This document shows, in pieces, positions 8,101 through 15,028 of a stretch of 38,412 nucleotides of DNA. Each line of letters starts with the position of its first letter. Positions within the stretch are counted from its first letter, which is position 1. The DNA is from a virus. The notes beneath the pieces are model-generated. The model had not been told where the DNA came from. It did no database searches and was given only the letters and a program-made list of their open reading frames with translations. Position numbers and translations under genes: made by a program. Location of the stretch: the IMG/VR virus record IMGVR_UViG_3300025000_000239, positions 1 to 38,412 of that record. One strand, given 5' to 3'.

Positions 8101-8868
8101 TTACAACCACGGCGGATAAAACTGAATCCTTACCGATCCGCCTAACGTATTTGATTCCACCTTCAAACTGTTCACACCCGGCTCCAGCTTGAAGAAATAA
8201 GCGTCACCGGCATGCACCAGCTTGTTGAGATAATTCGTAGCTCCCTGCACGCACGTGAACAAACCGGAATCGATGACCACCTCAACCGTATTCGCAATCG
8301 CGTCATTGAATCCCACGTACACGCCATTGGTAAGGTTGGTCAATTTCGGGTAATCCAGTGCACCGATAAACGTCACGATCGCCGCGCGCTCTGCAGCGTT
8401 CCCCAAATTGGTGAGGTTATAAAGTGTCGGGCTCGCGCTGATCACCTGCGTATCACTCGTCTGGATGGTGGACCTGAAGAAGATCTCTGCCAGCACGAAA
8501 TCCACCGTCATCTTGGCGGAAATGGGGCTGGTAAGCTTCACATCGAATTTCATCACCTCAGCCAGTGCCCGCCGTACACTTGAATCCTCCAGCGTGCGCT
8601 GTAAATATTGTCTCGAACGTTTGCCGAATAATAATTTCAACGCATCCAGCTTCGTTTCAAAATCGCGGATGCTCGTGCCCTGCAGCGCCATCCCCAGCGT
8701 CACCATGCGTTGGTCAAAGTCCTTTATCAGGTCATATTTGCCCTCGCGCATGGGGATATCTGCATTGCTGCCCTTCACAGGCGGCAGATCCAGCGCGCTC
8801 GAAATATCGGTCACGTTGGTCGCGCCCGCCAGGTTGAACCAGGTACCGCCAAAACCCCACAGATCCAT
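8101..8868 (-). CDS. Distal tail protein (Dit-like)
   Basis: This 255-residue protein is encoded directly after the tape measure gene, where siphoviruses encode Dit, the hexameric ring joining tail tube and tail tip. The N-terminal half (GSNADIPMREGKYDLIKDFDQRMVTLGMAL and LDALKLLFGKRSRQYLQRTLEDS) resembles the belt domain of siphovirus tail-component proteins. The C-terminal half is a beta domain ending VRIQFYPPWL. Length is usual for Dit. GGAG precedes the ATG, which overlaps the tape measure stop by one base. Confidence 0.75.
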   Translation of the reverse strand: MDLWGFGGTWFNLAGATNVTDISSALDLPPVKGSNADIPMREGKYDLIKDFDQRMVTLGMALQGTSIRDFETKLDALKLLFGKRSRQYLQRTLEDSSVRRALAEVMKFDVKLTSPISAKMTVDFVLAEIFFRSTIQTSDTQVISASPTLYNLTNLGNAAERAAIVTFIGALDYPKLTNLTNGVYVGFNDAIANTVEVVIDSGLFTCVQGATNYLNKLVHAGDAYFFKLEPGVNSLKVESNTLGGSVRIQFYPPWL

Positions 8869-10361
8869 TACACAACTCCCAAATACTGCAGCCGGTTCAT
8901 GCTGCGTTTCACGCTCGCATCCGAATTCTCACCGATCGGATTATTCACGTGGATGGTGATGTTCTTGCTCGAGCTGCCGCCTGCGCCCGCTCCGCCCATA
9001 CCAGATGCCGAAGCCATGCCCGGCAGAGAATTATTACTCAGCTCGTTCATCGCACCGGATACCCCGCGCAGTCCATTTTCCCAGGGGGTCGGGCTGCCTG
9101 GCGTCATCCAATCTGGCAGCTTGATAGTCATCAGTTTTTCCGCCAATTTCTTGAGCCAATCCCAAACAGCCATAATGGCGTTTTTCACGTCGATGAACGG
9201 TTTCAATAAAACCTTTCCAACAAAACTGGCCACGGCTTTGATCGCTGGAATGAATTTATTGTTCCAAAAATTTACAATGCCTTCGATCACGTTCGCTGTG
9301 ATATCCCGGATCCCAAACCAGTTGTTTTTCCATGCCGAGAAGAGAAGAGCAATTACTGCGATCACAGCCGCGACAATTGCAATGATCGGCAATATCGGGA
9401 CGATTACCGCACCGATCGCTGCCGCTGCTGGACCAGCCAGGAAAGCCATCAAGCCCCCTACCACCTTCATCACCGTGCCGATGATTGTGATCACAGGCCC
9501 GATGGCTGCCGCGATTCCCCCAATGACCAGGACGGCCTTCTGTCCTCCTGGGCTCATGCCGGAGAACTTATCCACCAGTTTTGATATCGCAGTGACCACT
9601 TTCAAAGCCAGTGGCAACAACTGCACTCCGAGTTCGGAAGACACATTGGCCAGTTCCGCTTTCATGATTCTTTGTGAATTCGCCAGCCCATCCGAGGTGC
9701 GCGCGAAATCTCCCTGTGCCAGCGTGGTTTGTGAAAGGATCAGCGCATAAGTTGCCTGGGCTTTTGTGTTGGCGTCAAGCTCGCTTGCCTCGGAGATCAA
9801 CCCCATCTCGAGCGCTTTTTCAGCGATCAATGCCTGGTTGATGTTGATCCCGAGTTTTTTCAACGGCTCGGTTTCTCCGGTCAATCCTGCCCTGAGTGAA
9901 TCCAGCACAGTGGATGGATCCATGTTGTTGAAGGATGCCAGGTCGCCCGCCAGCCCCACTAACCCCATCGACATATCAGCGGATTTTTCTTCCGACATAT
10001 CCAGCGCCCGGAATAGATTGCCGTAAATACCGGCCGCCGCCAGTGCTTCGTTCTTGCTCATGCCAAACGCTTGTGCAGAAGTGTCTCCGAATGCCAGTAT
10101 TTTTTCCGACTGGCTTCCGAAAACGATTCCAATTTTTGATACCGTCTCACTGAGATCGGAGGCATTGTTGATCATGTCGTTGGCAATTAGCGCTAAAGGC
10201 GCACTGATTGCTGCAGTCGCGATCGCGCCTGTTTTTTGCAATGAGCCGCCAACATCACTGAGTGTTTTGCCAACCGCAGACTTGGCAGTCTTTACATCCT
10301 GATCCAGTTTTGTTGAATCACCAACCAGGTGGAGTACTGCCTCGCCTAAACTAATACCCAT
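8868..10361 (-). CDS. Tail tape measure protein
   Basis: This 497-residue protein sets tail length and is expelled with the DNA. The N-terminal third is helical with Gly/Ala-rich segments (VGKTLSDVGGSLQKTGAIATAAISAPL, LAALAG-type repeats), matching the phage tail tape measure domain (NNASDLSETVSKIGIVFG, LGININQALIAEKALEMGL). The middle holds long hydrophobic stretches (about 270-345) usual for these proteins. At 0.15 nm per residue the tail would be about 75 nm, which is short. The ATG overlaps the tail chaperone frame by 11 bp and has GGAG 6 nt upstream. No lytic transglycosylase or peptidase domain is visible. Confidence 0.93.
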   Translation of the reverse strand: MGISLGEAVLHLVGDSTKLDQDVKTAKSAVGKTLSDVGGSLQKTGAIATAAISAPLALIANDMINNASDLSETVSKIGIVFGSQSEKILAFGDTSAQAFGMSKNEALAAAGIYGNLFRALDMSEEKSADMSMGLVGLAGDLASFNNMDPSTVLDSLRAGLTGETEPLKKLGININQALIAEKALEMGLISEASELDANTKAQATYALILSQTTLAQGDFARTSDGLANSQRIMKAELANVSSELGVQLLPLALKVVTAISKLVDKFSGMSPGGQKAVLVIGGIAAAIGPVITIIGTVMKVVGGLMAFLAGPAAAAIGAVIVPILPIIAIVAAVIAVIALLFSAWKNNWFGIRDITANVIEGIVNFWNNKFIPAIKAVASFVGKVLLKPFIDVKNAIMAVWDWLKKLAEKLMTIKLPDWMTPGSPTPWENGLRGVSGAMNELSNNSLPGMASASGMGGAGAGGSSSKNITIHVNNPIGENSDASVKRSMNRLQYLGVV

Positions 10362-10629
10362 GTTCCACTCCGATTCCCATTATTTTCAGCATTCCCGGTG
10401 TAGCCGCTTCCGCAGTTACCTCTGCCCCGAACGCCATCTCAGCCCAAATTTCCAGCAATCTGTCGTTCTTATCGCTGTAAGGAACCACTGCTCCCTCTCC
10501 AGCTACCATTTTCCAAACCGCCAGCACCCGTGGAATGCGCTCGATATAACTTTGGATGGCTGCGATGGGCATAACGTTGATATCTGTCCAGCCCAATCCG
10601 TAGACCGAGCTTAACAGCGCATACGTCAT
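10351..10629 (-). CDS. Tail assembly chaperone, second frame (gpT-like), probably made by -1 frameshift
   Basis: This 92-codon frame lies between the gpG-like gene and the tape measure gene, the conserved place of the lambda T frame. Its own ATG overlaps the gpG stop (ATGA) but has no proper ribosome site (only CTGGGGC directly in front). A slippery A AAA AAC sits 12 nt before it in the right frame, so the main product is probably a G-T fusion entered by -1 frameshifting with junction VKKPDWGM. The sequence (YIERIPRVLAVWKMV, LLEIWAEMAFG) has no further motif. The role is known from the family: binding tape measure protein and tail tube subunits during assembly. Confidence 0.75.
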   Translation of the reverse strand: MTYALLSSVYGLGWTDINVMPIAAIQSYIERIPRVLAVWKMVAGEGAVVPYSDKNDRLLEIWAEMAFGAEVTAEAATPGMLKIMGIGVEHGY

Positions 10630-10985
10630 GCCCCAGTCTGGTTTTTTACAGCCGTCTTACCCTTTTCCAATTTATCCTGGAGCGCTTCTTCAGTGTAGAA
10701 CTCCAGGATCTTGACCTTCCAGCCAAACGGCATCTCCAGCTCGCTCAACCTGTGGTTCAGGGTTTCAATGATCTCGGTCATCATCCCATCCAGCACGGTT
10801 GGATCCGTGGTGGCATCCAGATGATTCTTGGTCCACTGTTCAAAGAGTTTGGCGAATTTTTGGTACTGTACTGGTGAAAACCCTTCCGGGCGCAATAACT
10901 CGTAAGTTGCCCCTTTCACCAGTATCTTGACCGGTTTGGCGGTCCCGAACAGCTCGTCCAGGTTTAGGGTGTCAGTGGGGCTCAT
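10626..10985 (-). CDS. Tail assembly chaperone, first frame (gpG-like)
   Basis: This 119-residue, mostly helical acidic protein (FSPVQYQKFAKLFEQWTKNHLD, MMTEIIETLNHRLSELEMPFGWKVKILEFY) is encoded between the tail tube and tape measure genes. Its N-terminus (VKILVKGATYELLRPEGFS) resembles tail assembly chaperones of Gram-positive-type siphoviruses. The 3' end carries the slippery site described at 10641-10647. It overlaps the major tail gene by 4 bp (ATGA), so it is translationally coupled. Function is assigned by position, frameshift signal and composition. Confidence 0.8.
   Translation of the reverse strand: MSPTDTLNLDELFGTAKPVKILVKGATYELLRPEGFSPVQYQKFAKLFEQWTKNHLDATTDPTVLDGMMTEIIETLNHRLSELEMPFGWKVKILEFYTEEALQDKLEKGKTAVKNQTGA
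10641..10647 (-). promoter_or_regulatory. Slippery heptamer A AAA AAC for -1 ribosomal frameshift
   Basis: Reading the minus strand in the gpG frame, codons are GTA AAA AAC, giving the canonical X XXY YYZ heptamer A AAA AAC. The gpG stop follows 4 codons later. The -1 frame is open from the heptamer through CCA GAC TGG GGC ATG into the second chaperone frame. Frame and distance match the conserved tail-chaperone frameshift of long-tailed phages. Confidence 0.8.
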
Positions 10986-11572
10986 GGAAGAGCCGCCGCA
11001 TCCTGCATTACCAGTTTGCCGAACTTTTCAGCCTCAACGGTTGCATCCGGATCCACCAGCGCTTCAAAGGCTGCCTTGATCGTGGCGTTCTTGCCGCCCT
11101 TCTCGTGCTTCATTTCGGTGTCATCGTCAAAATAGCACATTGGCACCTGGTACTGTGAGGGATAGTTCCCGTAAGCGGATGTTCCGCGGAACAACAGCGC
11201 GAATGTCTTCACAAACCCGCCGCTGTACAGCCCCACCGAGCGTATGCCCGCAACGCCGCTGGCTGCCGGGGTATCCGTAACGGTGTTGCCCAGGTAATCC
11301 GCCAAGTTCTCCAGGGTCAATTCTGCCAGTTGAGTCTCGATCGTTAGACCTTCATCAGCACGGGCAGCTTTCACCGCCCCGGTCTCCTGGTCAACGGTCA
11401 CTTTCTCGATCTTCGAGGACTTTTTCACCGTCACACCTTCTTGCGTGTAACCCAGCGCGCGCCACGCCACCGCTGGTGTAGCATCGATCAGCGGGAAGGT
11501 GGTCCCGACAGGGGCAATATACAGATCACCCACACCGGTCAGAATTTCATAAGGTTTTGCATTTGCTACCAT
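10982..11572 (-). CDS. Major tail (tube) protein
   Basis: This 196-residue beta-rich protein begins MVANAKPYEILTGVGDLYIAPVGTTFP and includes WRALGYTQEGVTVKKSSKIEKVTVDQE, a pattern typical of siphovirus major tail proteins (lambda V/phi29-type tube fold). It lies directly before the chaperone pair and tape measure gene. TAGGAAAA lies just before the ATG. The upstream gap (11573-11711) holds a small CCCC-GATT-GGGG hairpin and two tandem copies of the dispersed repeat, so the transcript leader is unusual for such a strongly expressed gene. Confidence 0.85.
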   Translation of the reverse strand: MVANAKPYEILTGVGDLYIAPVGTTFPLIDATPAVAWRALGYTQEGVTVKKSSKIEKVTVDQETGAVKAARADEGLTIETQLAELTLENLADYLGNTVTDTPAASGVAGIRSVGLYSGGFVKTFALLFRGTSAYGNYPSQYQVPMCYFDDDTEMKHEKGGKNATIKAAFEALVDPDATVEAEKFGKLVMQDAAALP

Positions 11573-11613
11573 TGTTTTCCTATTCTCCCCAATCGGGGCT
11601 TTTGTAAAAAGTT

Positions 11614-11698
11614 ACTTGTCATTGCGAGGATGTTCTTCCGAAGCAATCCCCAACATACTTGTCATTGCGAGGATGTTCTTCCGAAGCAATCCCCAACA
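11614..11698. repeat. Dispersed repeat, two tandem copies (43-bp period)
   Basis: Two near-identical units begin ACTTGTCATTGCGAGGATG and end GAAGCAATCCCCAACA, at 11614-11656 and 11657-11698. ATTGC and GCAAT at the ends make each unit an imperfect inverted repeat. Related copies occur at 22290, 23333 and 24454, all in the same orientation relative to the minus-strand operon. Similar GTCATTGCGAGG...GAAGCAATC sequences are common intergenic repeats of bacterial chromosomes including Chloroflexota. Confidence 0.9.
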
Positions 11699-11711
11699 AA
11701 CTTAAAATTGA

Positions 11712-12134
11712 TTACAAAACAGCACTTTCCGCGATCTCCGCCTCGAAGAACATCAAAGCGAAGTCCATTGAGATGTCCATATCCATCAGCACGGATGGAC
11801 CCGAAGCCTGCACCAGGTAATACAGCAGCGCCGTATTGGCTCCCACCACCACGGGTTCCCGGTCAATCGACCTCGAAAGCGTGATCAGTTCACCCAGCAC
11901 CTGCAGCGCATAGAACGAGTTTTCTGCATAACAGCGCACTTCCAGCCGCACAGCCTGTACCGGCAGGTCGATCTCCGGAGATCCGCCGTCCAGCCTCACC
12001 ACGATCCCGCGCGTGCCAGCGTCCCAGGTGTCACCGTAACGGGATTTCTCCGCGATCTGAGTCACGCTCAAACCAGCACCTTTCAGGTACTGGATCACGG
12101 TTGCCAGGGGATCAATTACCGCTGTGATCGTCAT
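11712..12134 (-). CDS. Tail terminator / neck protein
   Basis: This 140-residue protein starts with MTITAVIDPLATVIQYLKGAG. It has a strand-helix layout (GIVVRLDGGSPEIDLPVQAVRLEVRCYAENSFYALQVLGELI) matching tail terminator or DUF3168-like proteins that cap the tail tube at the neck. It is encoded just before the major tail protein, the conserved place. It overlaps the HK97 gp10-like gene by 4 bp. The family call rests on order and secondary-structure pattern. Confidence 0.7.
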   Translation of the reverse strand: MTITAVIDPLATVIQYLKGAGLSVTQIAEKSRYGDTWDAGTRGIVVRLDGGSPEIDLPVQAVRLEVRCYAENSFYALQVLGELITLSRSIDREPVVVGANTALLYYLVQASGPSVLMDMDISMDFALMFFEAEIAESAVL

Positions 12135-12553
12135 TCCTTCACCTGGTGCCTTGCGATGATGGTGTCAAGTTTTCCCTTCGCTCTTTCCACGCCGTTGGTC
12201 AGGTAGTGATATCCGGGGAATTTGCCCCAGCCTTGATGAATTCTCATTGAGTAAACCAGGCCGCTGCCCAGCGCTGCAATGACTCTGTGCCCATCTTTTT
12301 TGGGCATAATTTCCCTGCCGCCTCTTTCAGGAGAGGATCCGCTGGGTGCAACGTTGTCCCCGCCAAAGTTGTAATCCGCGTCATCCGCGTGGATCGAGCG
12401 CCGTAAGGTTCCGGTTTCCACGCCGTGCCCTTTGCTGAGCTCCTTTTTGGATTCACCCTCGGCTATCAGCGCAAACTCGGCCATGATCTCCTTCGCTTGC
12501 TCCTCACAGAGTTGGACCACCTCCTCGCCGCGCCACTTAAGGTCAAAAGTCAC
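12131..12553 (-). CDS. HK97 gp10-like head-tail joining protein
   Basis: This 140-residue protein has the gp10-like pattern: an N-terminal helix (EEVVQLCEEQAKEIMAEFALIAEGESKKEL), then the GTLRRSIHADDA segment, a YSMRIHQGWG segment and a C-terminal helix (LTNGVERAKGKLDTIIARHQ). Proteins of this family work at the head-tail interface. It overlaps both neighbours by 4 bp within the connector block. Confidence 0.8.
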   Translation of the reverse strand: MTFDLKWRGEEVVQLCEEQAKEIMAEFALIAEGESKKELSKGHGVETGTLRRSIHADDADYNFGGDNVAPSGSSPERGGREIMPKKDGHRVIAALGSGLVYSMRIHQGWGKFPGYHYLTNGVERAKGKLDTIIARHQVKE

Positions 12554-12906
12554 GATACACGCTCCAGATCCAGTGACAAATGGCGCAGCACTGGCCCGCG
12601 CCGTGCGATCGCATTCTTGATCACAAACGCATCGGTCAAAACCGTGCCATCCTCAAAAGTCACAGATTTCACCCTGTCCCGCTCCTGGATCACCGTGCCG
12701 CCGGGCATCAACAGCTTGTAAACCGTCACCGCTGTTCTGCCCGCTCTTTCGGTCAAAATGCGCTCCGTCTTTTCAACCAGGCGGCACATACCCGTGTAGA
12801 TCAACTCAGGGACCTGGTTCACCGGCGCATTGCCGTGCAGGTCCTCTCCGGAAGTCGGATCACGTTCGATCACACAGGTATGGATCATCTGGCTGTCGAA
12901 GCTCAT
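12550..12906 (-). CDS. Head closure / head-tail adaptor
   Basis: This 118-residue beta-barrel-like protein begins with MIHTCVIERDPTSGEDLHG and includes YTGMCRLVEKTERILTERAGRTAVTVYKLLMPGGTVIQERDRV. This is the layout of SPP1 gp16/HK97 gp9-type head closure proteins (short N-terminal strand, conserved Cys/Arg strand, GxxVxxxD turn). It lies in the usual order connector, closure, gp10, terminator. It overlaps both neighbours by 4 bp. Confidence 0.75.
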   Translation of the reverse strand: MSFDSQMIHTCVIERDPTSGEDLHGNAPVNQVPELIYTGMCRLVEKTERILTERAGRTAVTVYKLLMPGGTVIQERDRVKSVTFEDGTVLTDAFVIKNAIARRGPVLRHLSLDLERVS

Positions 12907-13238
12907 AACCTGAAGGCTCCGATCGTCACACTCGCAACAGCCGAGAAGGTGACTTTGATCGTCCCATCCGGCTGGTTGTAGGTGTCAGGCGGGAAAGGCC
13001 CGATGAGCTTGTCACCCGTGGTGGCAGGGATGACCACTGCCAGGTCGCCGATTGCCAGACCGTCCACAGTTCCCGGTGTCTCAATGGTCACCGTGATTGG
13101 CGAAGCATCGGCATTCTTGACCCGCAGGAACGTGCGCCCGTCATTGGGCACATAGGATCCATCCGCATTGGCCGCAGCCAGTGCCTGGCTCAACCCGGTT
13201 CGAACAATTTGTTGCACAGCTAAGGTAGTCAAACTCAT
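12903..13238 (-). CDS. Small structural protein of the connector block
   Basis: This 111-residue protein contains FLRVKNADASPITVTIETPG and VVIPATTGDKLIGPFPPDTYNQPDGTIKVTFSAVASVTIGAFRL. This beta-sandwich pattern recurs in unnamed phage proteins encoded between the head-tail connector and head closure genes. It may decorate the head or neck. GGAGG stands 5 nt before the ATG, and the preceding stop overlaps the start region. I do not recognise a named family. Confidence 0.7.
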   Translation of the reverse strand: MSLTTLAVQQIVRTGLSQALAAANADGSYVPNDGRTFLRVKNADASPITVTIETPGTVDGLAIGDLAVVIPATTGDKLIGPFPPDTYNQPDGTIKVTFSAVASVTIGAFRL

Positions 13239-13748
13239 TTAAACCTCCACAAAACATAAATTTTTCAGTTCGCGCTTGATCGCTTTATCCCAATCCGGCG
13301 CGTTGAAACTGTATTCACCCGCAACACTCTCGCTGACCATTGCCGTGCGTTCCGCGTGCAGGCGTACCAGTTCAATAGTTGCCTGTTTGCGCTCTTCGCG
13401 TTGATCGACTGGTTTGTAAACCACAACGCACACATCCCCAAACGTCTCACCCTCAGGCAGGCGTTCAACCATTCCGCTTTTTCCCCACTCCCGGTAATCG
13501 TCCGCGTCCATTACAGAGTCATCCTCCGTGATGGAAACGATGGTCGAGAAAGGCACCTTCATGAAAATATGCTCGCCTTTCCCCTCGACGGTTTCAGTGA
13601 TGGTTACGGTATTGGCATCCACCTGATAGGCTCCGATCCGGTTTTCGATGATCGTTTCGATGCGGTCGATCAGAGCTTGTAAGTTGGCATCCGATAACCG
13701 CGTGGTTACCAGTGCCTGGCATTCGTCAATGGTCAGCAAGGAAGTCAT
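13239..13748 (-). CDS. Head-tail connector (gp6/gp15-like)
   Basis: This 169-residue protein has an N-terminal helical part (SLLTIDECQALVTTRLSDANLQALIDRIETIIENRIGAY), a beta hairpin region (HIFMKVPFSTIVSITEDD) and a C-terminal helix rich in charged residues. This is the organisation of HK97 gp6 / SPP1 gp15 adaptors that bind the portal. It begins directly after the previous stop (TAAATG). Position after the capsid genes agrees. Confidence 0.78.
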   Translation of the reverse strand: MTSLLTIDECQALVTTRLSDANLQALIDRIETIIENRIGAYQVDANTVTITETVEGKGEHIFMKVPFSTIVSITEDDSVMDADDYREWGKSGMVERLPEGETFGDVCVVVYKPVDQREERKQATIELVRLHAERTAMVSESVAGEYSFNAPDWDKAIKRELKNLCFVEV

Positions 13749-14048
13749 TTATTCGTCCGTATCTTCCTCATCAAGAGGAGGAAAAGGTTCAGGAACCTCT
13801 TTATTCTTTCCAGCCTTGACCGATTTATCCTCGGATGGTTTTTGAGCCTTATCTTCGGTCGGTTTCAAGGATTTATCCTCGGAGGGTTTTTGAGCCTTAT
13901 CTTCGGTCGGTTTCAAGGATTTTTCCACACTGGGCTTGCTCTCCAGCTCGTCGCCAGCAGCGGCGACCAATTCCCATCCGCGCGGATCTCCATCCTCGTA
14001 CAACTTGCCGTTTTTACCGCGCCAGATCCTTCGATCACATTTCCACAT
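13749..14048 (-). CDS. Small charged protein with tandem 16-residue repeat
   Basis: This 99-residue protein has an N-terminal compact part with WKCDRRIWRGKNGKLYEDGDPRGWELVAAAGDEL. After it comes a Lys/Glu/Pro/Ser-rich tail containing two exact copies of KSLKPTEDKAQKPSED and a partial third. The tail is probably unfolded. Encoded between the putative decoration protein and the connector, it may be a head-associated protein. AGGAGG is placed 5 nt before the ATG, behind the hairpin leader at 14054. I do not recognise the family. Confidence 0.68.
   Translation of the reverse strand: MWKCDRRIWRGKNGKLYEDGDPRGWELVAAAGDELESKPSVEKSLKPTEDKAQKPSEDKSLKPTEDKAQKPSEDKSVKAGKNKEVPEPFPPLDEEDTDE
13822..13917. 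repeat. 48-bp tandem repeat, two units, coding
   Basis: Units 13822-13869 and 13870-13917 differ by one base (GGATGG against GGAGGG) and encode the repeated 16 residues in the tail of the 13749 gene. The low divergence implies recent duplication or active slippage. Confidence 0.9.
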
Positions 14049-14053
14049 AATTA

Positions 14054-14120
14054 CCTCCTGAGCGTTCTTTGCGAATCCTGCATGCCCGCGTTAGCGGACA
14101 TGCAAGGATTCATTAATTGA
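14054..14120 (-). promoter_or_regulatory. Structured leader A: long hairpin directly before ribosome site
   Basis: On the minus strand GAATCC, TGCATGTCCGC, a TAAC loop, GCGGGCATGCA and GGATTC form a stem of about 17 bp (14073-14111), then a spacer (CGCAAAGAACG) and AGGAGG of the 13749 gene. It is clearly related to leader B at 14952. The stem arms differ but still pair, including a G-U at the same place. A U-run is absent, so this is not a simple terminator. Confidence 0.75.
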
Positions 14121-14945
14121 CTAAGTCCCGATCGCGATCCAGTTCACCTTGATGCCAGCGAACCCGGTTGCAGCGATTGGCGTGGTAAGGGTGGCATCCG
14201 TCGGCTGCCAGCCCTTCACGTACACAGATCCGGCTGCAGGAGCTCCAGCTTGATTGCCGATGGACGTTGTTACCCGGTCAAAGGTTAAGATTGGATCGCT
14301 TTCCATCGCTGCCACCACTGAAACAACAGTTGCCAGTCCAGTGACCACAGTTTCAGATGCCGAAAGCATCGTGTGCACACCGCGCGCGACCTTGTACCCG
14401 GCGGCGACGCCGCTGATCAACGCGTTCACGATCGTAGGCGTCAAAGTGATCCCAGCCAGGATTTTTGTCCAGGTTGGAGCTTCCGCCGTGCCCATGTTCA
14501 CATAAAGGATTTTGTTGGTGGTATCCAACAACAATGCACCTGGCAGCGCGCCCAGGGCTGTGGCCTCAACACCTGCCACAGATTCGGCTACAACCATCGT
14601 CACCGCAGCTAATCCAGCATCGAGCAGTGCACTGTTAACCACAGTGATCAGCGCCTGCGCACGTTTCGCAACATTCGCACCGCTGAAGACCACCGTGTAC
14701 ACGCCGGCGCCCAGCGCTACAGCCACACCCCCCGCACCAATGGACGGGAGGGCGTTCAATGCAGTTTGCAGGTTTGCCGCCGAAATGTCCCACGCCAGCA
14801 CCGCAGTCGTGTATCCCTCAAATTTCAGATACCAGGTGCCGCTTGCTGGAGCTGCATCCGGCGTGATCGTCTGTTCCTCGTTCGTTCCTGCAACTGGCGC
14901 GCCTGCGTTCTGATAAATTGCCAACGCACCTTCAATTTGACCCAT
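14121..14945 (-). CDS. Probable head decoration or capsid-associated protein
   Basis: This 274-residue protein follows the major capsid gene. Residues about 35-100 (GTWYLKFEGYTTAVLAWD, LQTALNALPSIGAGGVAVA, YTVVFSGANVA) match a beta-sandwich module found repeatedly in phage structural proteins. The C-terminal half (ILTFDRVTTSIGNQAGAPAAGSVYVKGWQPTDA) looks like a trimeric decoration or capsid-binding domain. No membrane segment is visible. GGAGG lies 6 nt before the ATG behind leader B. Function is inferred from place and composition. Confidence 0.65.
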   Translation of the reverse strand: MGQIEGALAIYQNAGAPVAGTNEEQTITPDAAPASGTWYLKFEGYTTAVLAWDISAANLQTALNALPSIGAGGVAVALGAGVYTVVFSGANVAKRAQALITVVNSALLDAGLAAVTMVVAESVAGVEATALGALPGALLLDTTNKILYVNMGTAEAPTWTKILAGITLTPTIVNALISGVAAGYKVARGVHTMLSASETVVTGLATVVSVVAAMESDPILTFDRVTTSIGNQAGAPAAGSVYVKGWQPTDATLTTPIAATGFAGIKVNWIAIGT

Positions 14946-14951
14946 ATAACA

Positions 14952-15028
14952 CCTCCGAACGATCTTTGTGAGTCCTGCTCACGCCCTTTTGGACGTGAGC
15001 ATGGATTCATTGATTGATTTATTCCGGC
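14952..15028 (-). promoter_or_regulatory. Structured leader B, paralogue of leader A
   Basis: On the minus strand GAATCC, GCTCACGTCC, an AAAA loop, GGGCGTGAGC and GGACTC fold into a hairpin (14970-15008), followed by ACAAAG, CGTTC and GGAGG of the 14121 gene. Both leaders start with TCAAT(T/C)AATGAATCC just after the previous stop codon. Arms of A and B differ at most stem positions yet both are paired, which is covariation. Confidence 0.78.

Noticed and set aside
8710-9750. 346-codon plus-strand open frame
   Set aside because: Antisense to the tape measure gene; hydrophobic composition reflects the Ala/Gly-rich minus-strand gene.
11614-11698. Insertion sequence or transposon end
   Set aside because: No transposase, no target duplication seen; the same unit is repeated elsewhere as a small non-coding repeat.
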